From NCBI GenBank assembly GCA_039105265.1, contig JAPFFF010000001.1, positions 1,116,001 through 1,180,000 on the forward strand: a stretch of DNA of 64,000 nucleotides, read 5' to 3'. This DNA comes from Tritrichomonas musculus. Taxonomy: Eukaryota; Parabasalia; Tritrichomonadida; Tritrichomonadidae. Below the pieces are notes generated by a model. That model made no database searches and was not told where the DNA came from. It was given only the letters and a program-made list of their open reading frames with translations. The position numbers and the translations under genes were made by a program. Within the stretch, counting starts at the first letter, position 1. Each line of letters begins with the position of its first letter. Shown here in pieces: positions 47,211-56,496 of the stretch.

Positions 47211-50027
47211 TTACTCAATTGTGGAACATTTTTCTTCTAATAACTGAATTCTACTATCATAAAATTTATCACATTCAATATTTTTAGTTTTATCTTCTAA
47301 GATCTTAATTCGATTCTCAGTTGTCAAATTTTCAAACGTTAGATCAGTTTCAATATTTTGACATTTACGTTCTAATTCAGTTAATTTGTCATCTGATACC
47401 GTTCCACTACCTCCACATTGACATTGATTCTCTTCTAATCGAGATAAATCTTCTGAAATACCAGCACAAAATGACCAAATCTCTTTGATTCCTTGATTTA
47501 ACCATTTTAATTGATCTAGTTCTTCGGCTTGCCATTTCTTTAATTTTTCTTCAAATGTTAATTCAACTGGTTTTTCCTCATTTAATGCCAATGTTTGAAC
47601 TTGATTATTTATAACAAAACCTTCTTTATTTCGATATTCTTGACTCTCAGTAGTATCAGCAGAAAATACATTTCCAATTTGATCAACATTTGAATCTAGG
47701 GTTGATACCCTTTCAGTATAATTTTTCATTGTATTTTCTAAATTTGTTATTCTAGTTAATGTATCAAAATCTATAGAACCTCCTGATGACCCAAGAGTGG
47801 CCAAATAATTTTTGAAATTCTCATTTACAGGTAATTGATAATATACAATAATTCGATTATCTAATTCAATATCAGGTTCTATATTTTCTTCTTGATCTTC
47901 CCAAAAATTAAAATCATTTTCATCTTCTAACATTTTTAAATTAAATGTACCAATTATTTGAATCATTACTTTATCAACATTTGAATCTTTTGTTATTGAA
48001 TATGTATATAATTTTGATGACAAATTTGATTCAATTTGATTAGAACTAATTTGAACATCAAATACTAAATCAATATTTGATAATACATAACCTAATTTAG
48101 TTATATATCTTTCTCTTTCGAAAACATGAATTATTAAATGATCAGCATGATAATGATCAATTCCTTTTAATTCAATATTTAAGATCGTATTTGAATTAGA
48201 ATCAATTGAATAAGTACAAGTTTTAAATGCATGTCTACCATGATCGTCAAATATTTCAGAACCATTTTGTTCAAAATTAACAAAACCATAAGCAGCTAAT
48301 TCCTGAGGTTTTAAAGGTTTTAATGGAATTGAATTTTTCATTGATTCTGCAAATATTGAATTTCTAAATATTAATCCTAATTGTTTATTTGTCAGATGAT
48401 TATTTTCTAAATCTTGATCAGTTTCATTTAAAGCATTATAAGTAAGATTAATATAATCAAAAATTCGATCAATAATTTGATGTTCAGCTTCTCGTTCTGC
48501 ATTTAATTTATCAAAATCTATTTCATCAATTACTTCAGAATATGCTTGAGGTTCAACTGATCGAAATGTTGTTCCTGTCTTTTTGTTTTTTCCAATTTGA
48601 GCTGTATCAACAACTTTTTGAGTATAATAATTATCAACAATTTGTTTATTTGCCCATTGATGAATCGCCGTAAAAGCCGATGATGTCAATACGATATATT
48701 TACTATCGGCTCTTTTGTACCGAATTGCCCAACCTTTTGGAAAATAAACTAAATCATTACAGGTTAGAGTTGTTTGTTTTGTCACCAAAACCTCACCGTC
48801 CTCATCTTTTTCTTCCCAATCAAGAGTTTCAATTGTAAAATGATTTAATTTTTCAAGGACTTCTTGATCAATTCCGTTAAATGATGATTTTAAATCGTTA
48901 AGAACCGTTTTCATATTATTTATATCTTCTGGATTTAATTGATCAACAACCGTTTTCAGATTTTTATATGACCGAGCAAGTGAATTCATGGTTAATCTAA
49001 CATTGCGAGCATTGGCTGGATCATTTGAACCATCTCCATACCAGATTCCGTTTGGAAAATAGGATTCAACTGGAAATTCTAATTTGGTTGATACTGATGT
49101 TTCGCTTCCTAATTTCAATTCTTTTTTCTCAACTTCTTTCAAATCAATATATTTTAAACAAATTTCATTACTCCGAACTCCGTAGAGTTGTGCTTTTCCG
49201 TCTGTAATATCTTGCGATGATGTTCCTTTTGGATAATATTGTAATTGAAAATTTGCGGTTGAATTTCCATCGTTGTGGAAATGCTGAATCCTATTGATTA
49301 TTTGATGTGAACTCATATAAGTCTGACTATTAGGTTTTTGGAAAAACCAAAGTGTATCGATATAAGTGATTATCTTCGGTAAATAGATTTTTTGAATGAT
49401 CTCTTTTGTCATATCGTCTTTGACTATTTCTTGCTCAAGATATTTCAATCCATTTAAGAATTTCCACATTGTTTCAGTTATTGTTGGAATTCGACTTTCT
49501 GTAGTTGCAATTTGATTTTGAAGTTCTGTTTTCAATGTTTCTCTTGCTCTTGCTTCAGATATTAATGATGTATTCGTATTTGATTTAAATGTATTATAGT
49601 CAGTTAGATGATTATTCAAATTTGTTTCCACAGTTGTGGTTTTTGTTTTATTTTCGTTCAAATCTGCTGTTAGAGTATCAATCAAATCTTTATTGGCATT
49701 AATAGATGTTGTTAAATTTGTTTTGATTGCATCATCTTTTGTATCCATTGTTCTTTCTAATTCTTCTTTATCCGTGGCTTGAATTTGTCCAATATCTTCA
49801 TAAATATTTTTTAACGTTTTTGTTTGACCTTCAGCAATTGGCCATTTAAAATTTTCTGGTTGTTTAATTTCAGCTTTCTCATTTATATAAAATGCTCCAT
49901 TAACTGATAATCCAGTTGCAGTACCAAAATTTTTCCTGAGAAATATACTCGTATCAATTGCAGGTCCTCCTCCACCTCCTCCTTTTGCAAAATTTTCAAA
50001 ATCTGTATCGGTCCAAACACCTGTCAT
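47211..50027 (-). CDS. Giant fibre-like structural protein 2
   Basis: 938 residues. It starts MTGVWTDTDFENFAKGGGGG, with a glycine run, then coiled coils (DLIDTLTADLNENKTKTTTV and related), beta-rich segments, and a coiled-coil end (CQNIETDLTFENLTTENRIK). The plan of beta-rich parts joined by heptad stems is that of a fibre or spike. It lies 26 bp from fibre gene 1 on the same strand. The family is not identified. Confidence 0.65.
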   Translation of the reverse strand: MTGVWTDTDFENFAKGGGGGGPAIDTSIFLRKNFGTATGLSVNGAFYINEKAEIKQPENFKWPIAEGQTKTLKNIYEDIGQIQATDKEELERTMDTKDDAIKTNLTTSINANKDLIDTLTADLNENKTKTTTVETNLNNHLTDYNTFKSNTNTSLISEARARETLKTELQNQIATTESRIPTITETMWKFLNGLKYLEQEIVKDDMTKEIIQKIYLPKIITYIDTLWFFQKPNSQTYMSSHQIINRIQHFHNDGNSTANFQLQYYPKGTSSQDITDGKAQLYGVRSNEICLKYIDLKEVEKKELKLGSETSVSTKLEFPVESYFPNGIWYGDGSNDPANARNVRLTMNSLARSYKNLKTVVDQLNPEDINNMKTVLNDLKSSFNGIDQEVLEKLNHFTIETLDWEEKDEDGEVLVTKQTTLTCNDLVYFPKGWAIRYKRADSKYIVLTSSAFTAIHQWANKQIVDNYYTQKVVDTAQIGKNKKTGTTFRSVEPQAYSEVIDEIDFDKLNAEREAEHQIIDRIFDYINLTYNALNETDQDLENNHLTNKQLGLIFRNSIFAESMKNSIPLKPLKPQELAAYGFVNFEQNGSEIFDDHGRHAFKTCTYSIDSNSNTILNIELKGIDHYHADHLIIHVFERERYITKLGYVLSNIDLVFDVQISSNQIESNLSSKLYTYSITKDSNVDKVMIQIIGTFNLKMLEDENDFNFWEDQEENIEPDIELDNRIIVYYQLPVNENFKNYLATLGSSGGSIDFDTLTRITNLENTMKNYTERVSTLDSNVDQIGNVFSADTTESQEYRNKEGFVINNQVQTLALNEEKPVELTFEEKLKKWQAEELDQLKWLNQGIKEIWSFCAGISEDLSRLEENQCQCGGSGTVSDDKLTELERKCQNIETDLTFENLTTENRIKILEDKTKNIECDKFYDSRIQLLEEKCSTIE

Positions 50028-50061
50028 TAAATTTTATTTTCGCACCAAAAATAAAATTGAT

Positions 50062-50541
50062 TCAATATTCTAATTTCAAGAAAATAATGAAATAATCAGG
50101 AACTATTGTTTTTCTTGTTCGAGTATCTTTAAACCAAACCATAAAACCTTGTCTCATCTCTGAATCAATTAAATATTTTCTATTATCATCAGGAACTTGT
50201 AAATTTGCAACATAAACTAAACTATCACAATAATTATTTCGAGGAACAAAACTTGCATGAACGGTATAATTTGAAGCAGTATGCCCATCTTTTAATAAAT
50301 AACAATATTGATAAATGATGTATCGTTCTTGACCTTGAGTAGGTGTATGAAATTCTGATGGAAATTTAAAAACAAATCTATCTTTTTCTAAATAAAAGTT
50401 ATCAACTGTTAGACATTCATCTAATTTTTGTTTTTCAGGATTATCTATTTTCCAACCTTGAATTGGATAATAAGTTTTATGAATTTTTGTAGGTTGAATA
50501 TTTAATCGAGGATCAATGTTATATGAAATTAATGTTGACAT
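50062..50541 (-). CDS. Small structural-block protein, penton candidate
   Basis: 159 residues from MSTLISYNIDPRLNIQPTKI; the longest frame begins five codons earlier. It is beta-rich with aromatic residues and few charges (YIIYQYCYLLKDGHTASNYT, then DYFIIFLKLEY). A short beta-rich protein beside the capsid genes is where Polintons often keep the single-jelly-roll minor capsid protein, but this is shorter than usual, so the assignment is only a suggestion. Confidence 0.4.
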   Translation of the reverse strand: MSTLISYNIDPRLNIQPTKIHKTYYPIQGWKIDNPEKQKLDECLTVDNFYLEKDRFVFKFPSEFHTPTQGQERYIIYQYCYLLKDGHTASNYTVHASFVPRNNYCDSLVYVANLQVPDDNRKYLIDSEMRQGFMVWFKDTRTRKTIVPDYFIIFLKLEY

Positions 50542-50565
50542 ATTTTTTCTAATCAAATAAAAATT

Positions 50566-52389
50566 TTACTTATAGCCACTTGGTACTCCATCATCATGAT
50601 ATTGAACTCCATCTTGAATTGACCAAGTCCAATAAGTATCAGAACAAATCCACATTTCTGGATGAGCTGTATTTATGATGTGCCCTTTTATTTCATGTCT
50701 TGCATTGACTTCTGGATAATAATACGAATTCTCATAATTTGTAGCAATTGCATCTGCTTTGAATCGTATTAAAACTTCATGATTATCTGTATCAACTCCA
50801 TCAAATACATATCCAGAATTACCTCTCTCCAATTGAAAATTAATTCCAAAATTTGTATCATCATATCGACTATTTTCATATCGGAATGTATTTATTGGAT
50901 CATTAATAGGTTGGGAGATTGATTCTAAATATTCTGGTGTTGCTTCAATTCCGTCTAATTCATTTGCCATTAATTGATATTGAACAAATCTTCCATCCCA
51001 AGTATTTTCAAATTCTTTTTGTGGATATAATTTCTTATCAATAATTAATTGAACATTTTTATGCATAATATTTCTATAAACAGTATAATCAAAATTAGAT
51101 CTTGGAAACATCATTGTTATATTTGTAGCATTAACTAATGGCATACTTTTTGAAACATTTATTCCTTTTTCTGTTATTGGTTGATCAAAAATTACTCTTC
51201 TTAATTCTTGAGCTGGTACGATTAAGGGTTCTTGAAAAGTTGTCATTAATGATTCTAATACATTTGGTTTAATTCCAAATCCAAACAAATTTGATCTTCC
51301 TTCTCTTATTTTTACACTTCTTGGATTATATTCTAATGTATTTTGAGTTAAAAGCATTGTAACAAAATTCGTATTTGGCAAATTTGTTAAATCCTCTTCA
51401 TTATACTCATCCATGTCATATGGAATTGATGACCAAGTTCGAAAAGATACATTGGTGTCAATTAGTGAATCATTTGAGCCTGTTTTGATTCCTCCAACAA
51501 TAAATCCCGGTTGATTAATTTGAATAAAATGATTAGTAATTGGAAGATCAGGTGCATTATATTCGTAAAGATCGAAATGTTGACGATTGTTATTTATTTT
51601 TCCAACATTCTTGGGAGGAACTTGACACCAAACTAAACCATCTAAACAAAAACGAATCTCTTCCTCAATTTCTCCTAAAATTCGATTTGGATATAATCTC
51701 CAAGCTTGTAATGCTAATTGATCTGTGAAAGGAATTATTAATTCTAATTCAACATGAACATATGCTTTTTGACCCAAATCCCATGTAAGTTGTTCTATCG
51801 GAATATAAACTCCACATACGTTTGGAGACATTTTGATTACATTTTCATATAATGAATGAGAGTGAGGTGAATTTAATTTTGAATCACGAGAACGAATAGA
51901 ATTATATGCAAAAGATTCTCGAATCATTTCTGTTTGATGATAATTTGAAACCAATTTCCCATCAACAAAGAATCTCGCTTCATCAATTATTTCAACAGCA
52001 TCTTTGAAACCAACAAAGATTTGATTGATCTGCCCCAAATCACGTCTTGAATATCCAACAAAATTCTCGTCGTCATCAAGGAGTTCATCATAATAATGAT
52101 CAAGTGATTCAAGCTCATTAGCTAATGAGACATCAAATTCAACAATCATTGAAATAAAACCTTTTTCTATTTGTGATATTGTATGATTATTATGAGTTAA
52201 TGATATTCTTGTTTTTTCTGATAACTTTTCTATTGGTAAATCTTTATCATGAAATTCTTCTGAAAATGATGAAAAAGTATTATCTCCTCCATTTTTTGAT
52301 ACCAAATTTCTTAAATGATCATTGAAAAAGTTTAATATGTCACCTTCATCATTTCCAAAGTTTCTAAATTGAGCGTTTTGATAAGTCAT
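50566..52389 (-). CDS. Major capsid protein paralogue 1 (double jelly-roll)
   Basis: About 607 residues beginning MTYQNAQFRNFGNDEGDILN. It is collinear with the next gene throughout, sharing INQIFVGFKDAVEII, FAYNSIR, IPFTDQLALQAWRLYPNRIL, DGLVWCQVPPKNV, WDGRFVQYQLMANELDG, NFQLERGNSGYVFDGVDT and EMWICSDTYWTWSIQDGVQY. Length, beta-rich composition and position next to the packaging ATPase fit the Polinton double-jelly-roll capsid protein. The start at 52389 is set by alignment with its paralogue; the longest frame begins 51 codons earlier, running over the end of the paralogue gene. Confidence 0.78.
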   Translation of the reverse strand: MTYQNAQFRNFGNDEGDILNFFNDHLRNLVSKNGGDNTFSSFSEEFHDKDLPIEKLSEKTRISLTHNNHTISQIEKGFISMIVEFDVSLANELESLDHYYDELLDDDENFVGYSRRDLGQINQIFVGFKDAVEIIDEARFFVDGKLVSNYHQTEMIRESFAYNSIRSRDSKLNSPHSHSLYENVIKMSPNVCGVYIPIEQLTWDLGQKAYVHVELELIIPFTDQLALQAWRLYPNRILGEIEEEIRFCLDGLVWCQVPPKNVGKINNNRQHFDLYEYNAPDLPITNHFIQINQPGFIVGGIKTGSNDSLIDTNVSFRTWSSIPYDMDEYNEEDLTNLPNTNFVTMLLTQNTLEYNPRSVKIREGRSNLFGFGIKPNVLESLMTTFQEPLIVPAQELRRVIFDQPITEKGINVSKSMPLVNATNITMMFPRSNFDYTVYRNIMHKNVQLIIDKKLYPQKEFENTWDGRFVQYQLMANELDGIEATPEYLESISQPINDPINTFRYENSRYDDTNFGINFQLERGNSGYVFDGVDTDNHEVLIRFKADAIATNYENSYYYPEVNARHEIKGHIINTAHPEMWICSDTYWTWSIQDGVQYHDDGVPSGYK

Positions 52390-52420
52390 TTGTTCTTGCA
52401 AAAAAAATTTAGATCTTATC

Positions 52421-54217
52421 TTAGTCATAACCAGTTGGTCTTCCACGTGGGTAATATTGAACACCATCTTGAATTGACCAAGTCCAATAAGTATCAGAAC
52501 AAATCCACATTTCTGGAATTGGTGAAACTTTTGATCCCTCATCTGTATTTACTTCAATTGTTCCTCCATTATTTTTATAATATGGGTATAAATAACTACA
52601 TTTCTTATCAGTTTCAATAAGATTTCCACGGAATTCAATTGAAACAGCTTGATTACCAGTATCAACTCCATCAAATACATATCCAGAATTACCTCTCTCT
52701 AATTGAAAATTAATTCCAAAACTTGTATTATCAAATGGACACATGAAATATCGTTCATGCTGATCAACGATTGGAATCGATTCTGAAACATGATTTAAAG
52801 GTCTAGATATTGATTCTAAATATTCAACTGTTGGTTCAATATACCCATCTAATTCATTCGCCATTAATTGATATTGAACAAATCTTCCATCCCAAGAATT
52901 ATCAAACTCAGTTTCTGGATATTTCTTTTTATTAACTGATAATCTAAATTGAGTAAACATTGGATTTTGATAAACTGTTAAGTCATTTGGTTTACTTGGA
53001 AACATTAAAGTAATATTTGTCGCATTCTTTAATGGAATTGATTTTGAAATATCTATACGTGATTCTGAAATTCTTGATTCAAATTGATATCGTGTTAATT
53101 CTTGAGATGGAATAATAATTGGTTCTTGTAAAGTTGTCATTAAAGCTTCAATAACATCAGGTTTGACACCAAATCCAGCACAATTTGTACGACATTTTTC
53201 AATTTTACATTCATTTACATTTACTTCTAATGTATTCAAATCTATTTCATATTTGTTCCATTTTGAAACACCAGTCGCATCAGTTTTCGTTGATGCACAA
53301 TAATAGGCATTATTTGGAAGTCTGTTTTCATCTGAGTCTTTCGCTTCGAATTTTCCGAACGCACATTGATATACTTTAGAAACAATGAGTGCCTCTTGAT
53401 TAATTTGAACAAAATGATTTGTAATTGGAAGATCAGGTGCACCTAATTCACCATTATTTTCTGGTGTCCAAAATTTAATAGCTTCGGCAACATTCTTTGG
53501 AGGAACTTGACACCAAACTAAACCATCTAATGTGAATTTTATTTCTTCTTCAACTTCTCCTAAAATTCGATTTGGATATAATCTCCAAGCTTGTAATGCT
53601 AATTGATCTGTAAAAGGAATTACAAGTTCCATTTTGACCTGTACTTTCTTATTATTACCTTCAAATGCACTCATTGGAATATAAACACCTGCAACATTTG
53701 GAGACATACAACAAACACTTTCCCATAACGAATGAGAATGAGCAGAATTATACTTTGAATCTTTTGGTCGAATTGAATTATATGCGAAGGATTCTCTAAC
53801 CATTTCACTTTGATGATAACCTGAAATTAATTTTCCATCAACCCAAAATTGTAATTCAGATATGATTTCAACAGCATCTTTGAAACCAACGAAAATCAAA
53901 TTTAATTTTTCCCAATCTTTTCCTGAAAACGCATTACCAGCAATTGTTTTGTTCATTGATAGATTTAAATCTACGATTAATCGAAGAAAACTTTTCTCTA
54001 TTTGAGATATTGTATGACCAGAATGAGTTAATCTTATTTTTGTTTTTGTACCAATTGGAATTGTTTCATCTTTGTCATGACATAATTCTTCTACAACTGA
54101 AAAAGTATTATCTCCTCCATTCTTTTGTACTAATGTCCTCAAATGATTATTGAAAAAGTTTAGAATGTCACCTTCATCATTTCCTGTATTCTTAAATTGC
54201 GCGTTTTGATATGTCAT
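52421..54217 (-). CDS. Major capsid protein paralogue 2 (double jelly-roll)
   Basis: 598 residues beginning MTYQNAQFKNTGNDEGDILN. By eye about half of the residues equal paralogue 1, with conserved blocks separated by variable loops (for example the segment following DLPITNHFVQINQ differs in length and sequence). Loops of jelly-roll capsid proteins face outwards and vary fastest, which fits. The two genes are separated by 31 bp, so this is a tandem duplication. It opens the minus-strand structural block and is divergent from the pVI-like gene at 54287. Confidence 0.78.
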   Translation of the reverse strand: MTYQNAQFKNTGNDEGDILNFFNNHLRTLVQKNGGDNTFSVVEELCHDKDETIPIGTKTKIRLTHSGHTISQIEKSFLRLIVDLNLSMNKTIAGNAFSGKDWEKLNLIFVGFKDAVEIISELQFWVDGKLISGYHQSEMVRESFAYNSIRPKDSKYNSAHSHSLWESVCCMSPNVAGVYIPMSAFEGNNKKVQVKMELVIPFTDQLALQAWRLYPNRILGEVEEEIKFTLDGLVWCQVPPKNVAEAIKFWTPENNGELGAPDLPITNHFVQINQEALIVSKVYQCAFGKFEAKDSDENRLPNNAYYCASTKTDATGVSKWNKYEIDLNTLEVNVNECKIEKCRTNCAGFGVKPDVIEALMTTLQEPIIIPSQELTRYQFESRISESRIDISKSIPLKNATNITLMFPSKPNDLTVYQNPMFTQFRLSVNKKKYPETEFDNSWDGRFVQYQLMANELDGYIEPTVEYLESISRPLNHVSESIPIVDQHERYFMCPFDNTSFGINFQLERGNSGYVFDGVDTGNQAVSIEFRGNLIETDKKCSYLYPYYKNNGGTIEVNTDEGSKVSPIPEMWICSDTYWTWSIQDGVQYYPRGRPTGYD

Positions 54218-54286
54218 CTGTTTTTATGAAGAATTTAAAAAATTCGAAAAGCCAATTTTTTTTAAAATGAAAAACAATTCTATACA

Positions 54287-54568
54287 ATGGCTTTTGGTTC
54301 TTGGATTAAAAAAATAGGAGAGAAAGTTAAAAATTTTGCACAAAAAGCAGTTCCAATAGTTCAAAAAGGTTTACAATTTGCAGCAGATAAAGTTGCACCT
54401 GTCTTAGAAAAAGTTGGAGAAACAGTAGGTGGAACAATTGGTAATATTACAAGTGGTATTGGAAGAGGTATTCGAACAGTTAATGATAAAGTTCAACCTT
54501 GGCTAGAAACTGGGAAAGAAAAATTCTTACAACCTGCTTATGATAATAATAATTATGGACCTAGTTAA
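54287..54568 (+). CDS. Small amphipathic protein, pVI-like minor virion protein
   Basis: 93 residues, MAFGSWIKKIGEKVKNFAQK, then a series of Gly/Ala/Val-rich amphipathic helices (LEKVGETVGGTIGNITSGIG) and an aromatic end. An amphipathic N-terminal helix starting with aromatic residues is the membrane-active part of adenovirus protein VI, and pVI-like small proteins occur near capsid genes in Polintons. The similarity here is in composition and position, so the call is tentative. Confidence 0.5.
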   Translation: MAFGSWIKKIGEKVKNFAQKAVPIVQKGLQFAADKVAPVLEKVGETVGGTIGNITSGIGRGIRTVNDKVQPWLETGKEKFLQPAYDNNNYGPS

Positions 54569-54754
54569 AATTTATGAGTACATTCGCCTTCTTACTTCTT
54601 CATCTATTGGTGGATCATCAGGAGGGAAAAGTTTTATCACTCTTAATAATGTGTTCACTAATTCAATTAAAACAAGCGTTCCTAAGAGAATTTCAATCAG
54701 CATATTGTTTTAAATATTTTCAAAAATGTTTAAATAAATTTTATTTTTTAAAAA
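54569..54754. other. Short coding-like gap after the pVI-like gene
   Basis: The 186 bp hold Ser/Gly-rich coding-like sequence and a hydrophobic 66-codon frame of doubtful value. No separate gene is supported. Confidence 0.35.
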
Positions 54755-55057
54755 ATGGAATTGAAAATTATTGAACCTATTCAAAATTATTTAAAAGAAT
54801 TTAAAACAATTGATGAGTTTAATTTATTCTATTCTAAGAACAAAGAACAACTAGATTCAGAAACAACACATAAACTAAACAAAAAGTATCATATTCAAGG
54901 TTATCGTATAACCAAAATCAAAGGTGAATTAATGTTAAAGAAGGTTAATGAAGACGAAGAAAAAGACGATTCAGAAATTTTGAAGATCAAAGATGATATT
55001 GCAAAAATTAAAATTACTTTGAATGATGTTATAAATTTTATTAACTCTAAGACCTAA
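54755..55057 (+). CDS. Small charged element protein
   Basis: 100 residues, MELKIIEPIQNYLKEFKTID, with a Lys/Glu middle and a helical end (DDIAKIKITLNDVINFINSK). It overlaps the convergent ATPase gene by 11 bp. Not recognised. Confidence 0.5.
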   Translation: MELKIIEPIQNYLKEFKTIDEFNLFYSKNKEQLDSETTHKLNKKYHIQGYRITKIKGELMLKKVNEDEEKDDSEILKIKDDIAKIKITLNDVINFINSKT

Positions 55058-55910
55058 TATATGTATCACCACCTGAAGAACATTGAATAACAATCATTGG
55101 ATGTTCATCTGGATGTTCATGTTTCATTTCATTTAATTGTTGAAATGCATCAAAAAAGTCTTCAAAATCTAAATTACTAGCAGCTTGAGAATAAATGTAA
55201 CGTAATTGTTGTTTATTGAAACCAGGCAATAAATATAAAGTACTTATTTCATTTTTAATATGTGGTTTTAACCCTTTCCAACCTTGAACTAATAAGAAAT
55301 AAGACATATTTGTATGACGACATCTACGTAATAATTGACTAAAAAATGATTCTTCTGAAGAGAATAATTTAGAATTAGAAATATCATCAAATAATACAAT
55401 TGAATGTAAATATTCTCTATCAAAATCTTCTACAAACAAAACATTAAATAAGTCATCTAATTGATCTTGTGCAATTTTATTTTTGGTTCTTTCTCTTCGA
55501 ATTTTGTAATATAAACTTTTTGCTGCTAATAATTCATCAATACTTTTTTCTGCATCTTTTTCACTAACTACAACTGTTGGCATTTGTAATAATGGTTTCA
55601 ATGATAACCAACTTTTATCGTTCTCTTCACCATCTTTTGTAACATAAACTAATAAATGATGAGTATTAAGTATTGAAATTTTAATTATTTCTTCTAATGC
55701 TGTAACTGTTTTTCCCATACTTTGTTTACCTACTATAACATTAACAGAATTATATTTAGCAACAATATCTTCATGAATTGGAGCAATTAAAGAATCATTC
55801 TTTGGACTCAAACTTGAATTTAACCTTGCTTTTATTTTGCTTCGAATATTTTCTTTTTCCAAGTTAATTTCTTCTTCTTCACTATCGCTAAAATAATCAT
55901 TGTCACTCAT
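55047..55910 (-). CDS. FtsK/HerA-type genome-packaging ATPase
   Basis: 287 residues. Walker A is IVGKQSMGKTVT (GKQSMGKT 61-68) and Walker B is IVLFDDISNS (171-180), followed by SQLLRRCRHTNMSYFLLVQG with the sensor-like polar segment of A32-type packaging ATPases. In Polintons and related viruses this motor pumps DNA into the capsid. The N-terminus is acidic (DYFSDSEEEEINLEKE). Its place beside the capsid genes supports the call. The start is the only Met at the head of the frame. Confidence 0.85.
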   Translation of the reverse strand: MSDNDYFSDSEEEEINLEKENIRSKIKARLNSSLSPKNDSLIAPIHEDIVAKYNSVNVIVGKQSMGKTVTALEEIIKISILNTHHLLVYVTKDGEENDKSWLSLKPLLQMPTVVVSEKDAEKSIDELLAAKSLYYKIRRERTKNKIAQDQLDDLFNVLFVEDFDREYLHSIVLFDDISNSKLFSSEESFFSQLLRRCRHTNMSYFLLVQGWKGLKPHIKNEISTLYLLPGFNKQQLRYIYSQAASNLDFEDFFDAFQQLNEMKHEHPDEHPMIVIQCSSGGDTYIRS

Positions 55911-55964
55911 TTATTTTTTAAATTCCAACTAAATTATGCAAAAAAAAGTTAGCAAAATTTTATT

Positions 55965-56462
55965 TTACTCTTCTGTTGTTTCTTCATCTGCTTCATCTAC
56001 ATCTTCATCCTCATCAAATTCACTTGATGCTTGTTGAATTGCAGCTACTAATAATTGTTCAATATCTTCTTCAAAATGTTGTCTATCGTCTTTTGGTCCA
56101 GTTTTCAATTTTTCAATTAAACCGTCAACAATTTTATGATAATCTTCTTGAGTTGTTTTATTTCCGCGATATCTTCTTTGTTCTTCTTCTGTTGTTAAAC
56201 CATATTCTTGATAAAGTGGTTGTAAAACTAATTGATCCCATACAATTGGATAAGCTTTACATAATAATCTCATTTTGTCAACTGGAATTAAATCAACATA
56301 ATTTGTTTCAGCCATTGCTTTTTCAGTAACTCTTCCCATAACATATTTCTTAAATTTATTTAATGCTGATAATTTTCTTGGTTTCTTTTCAGGTTTCTTA
56401 CCGGTTGAAGCTTTTAATTCTTGTAATAATTTTCTTAACTCACCTATATCTGCGTTACTCAT
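55965..56462 (-). CDS. Small element protein with acidic tail
   Basis: 165 residues from MSNADIGELRKLLQELKAST; the longest frame starts ten codons upstream. The start is basic (KKPEKKPRKLSALNKFKKYV), the middle helical with Trp/Tyr, and the tail is DEDEDVDEADEETTEE. It lies between the ATPase and the giant helical proteins on the same strand. Unknown function; assembly or scaffolding is possible. Confidence 0.5.
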   Translation of the reverse strand: MSNADIGELRKLLQELKASTGKKPEKKPRKLSALNKFKKYVMGRVTEKAMAETNYVDLIPVDKMRLLCKAYPIVWDQLVLQPLYQEYGLTTEEEQRRYRGNKTTQEDYHKIVDGLIEKLKTGPKDDRQHFEEDIEQLLVAAIQQASSEFDEDEDVDEADEETTEE

Positions 56463-56496
56463 AATTTTTAAGATAAAAATAAAAATAAACATTTAT

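Noticed and set aside
50062-50541. Firm call of the minor capsid (penton) protein
   Set aside because: The protein is shorter than usual for that family and no diagnostic motif is visible by eye; kept as a candidate only.
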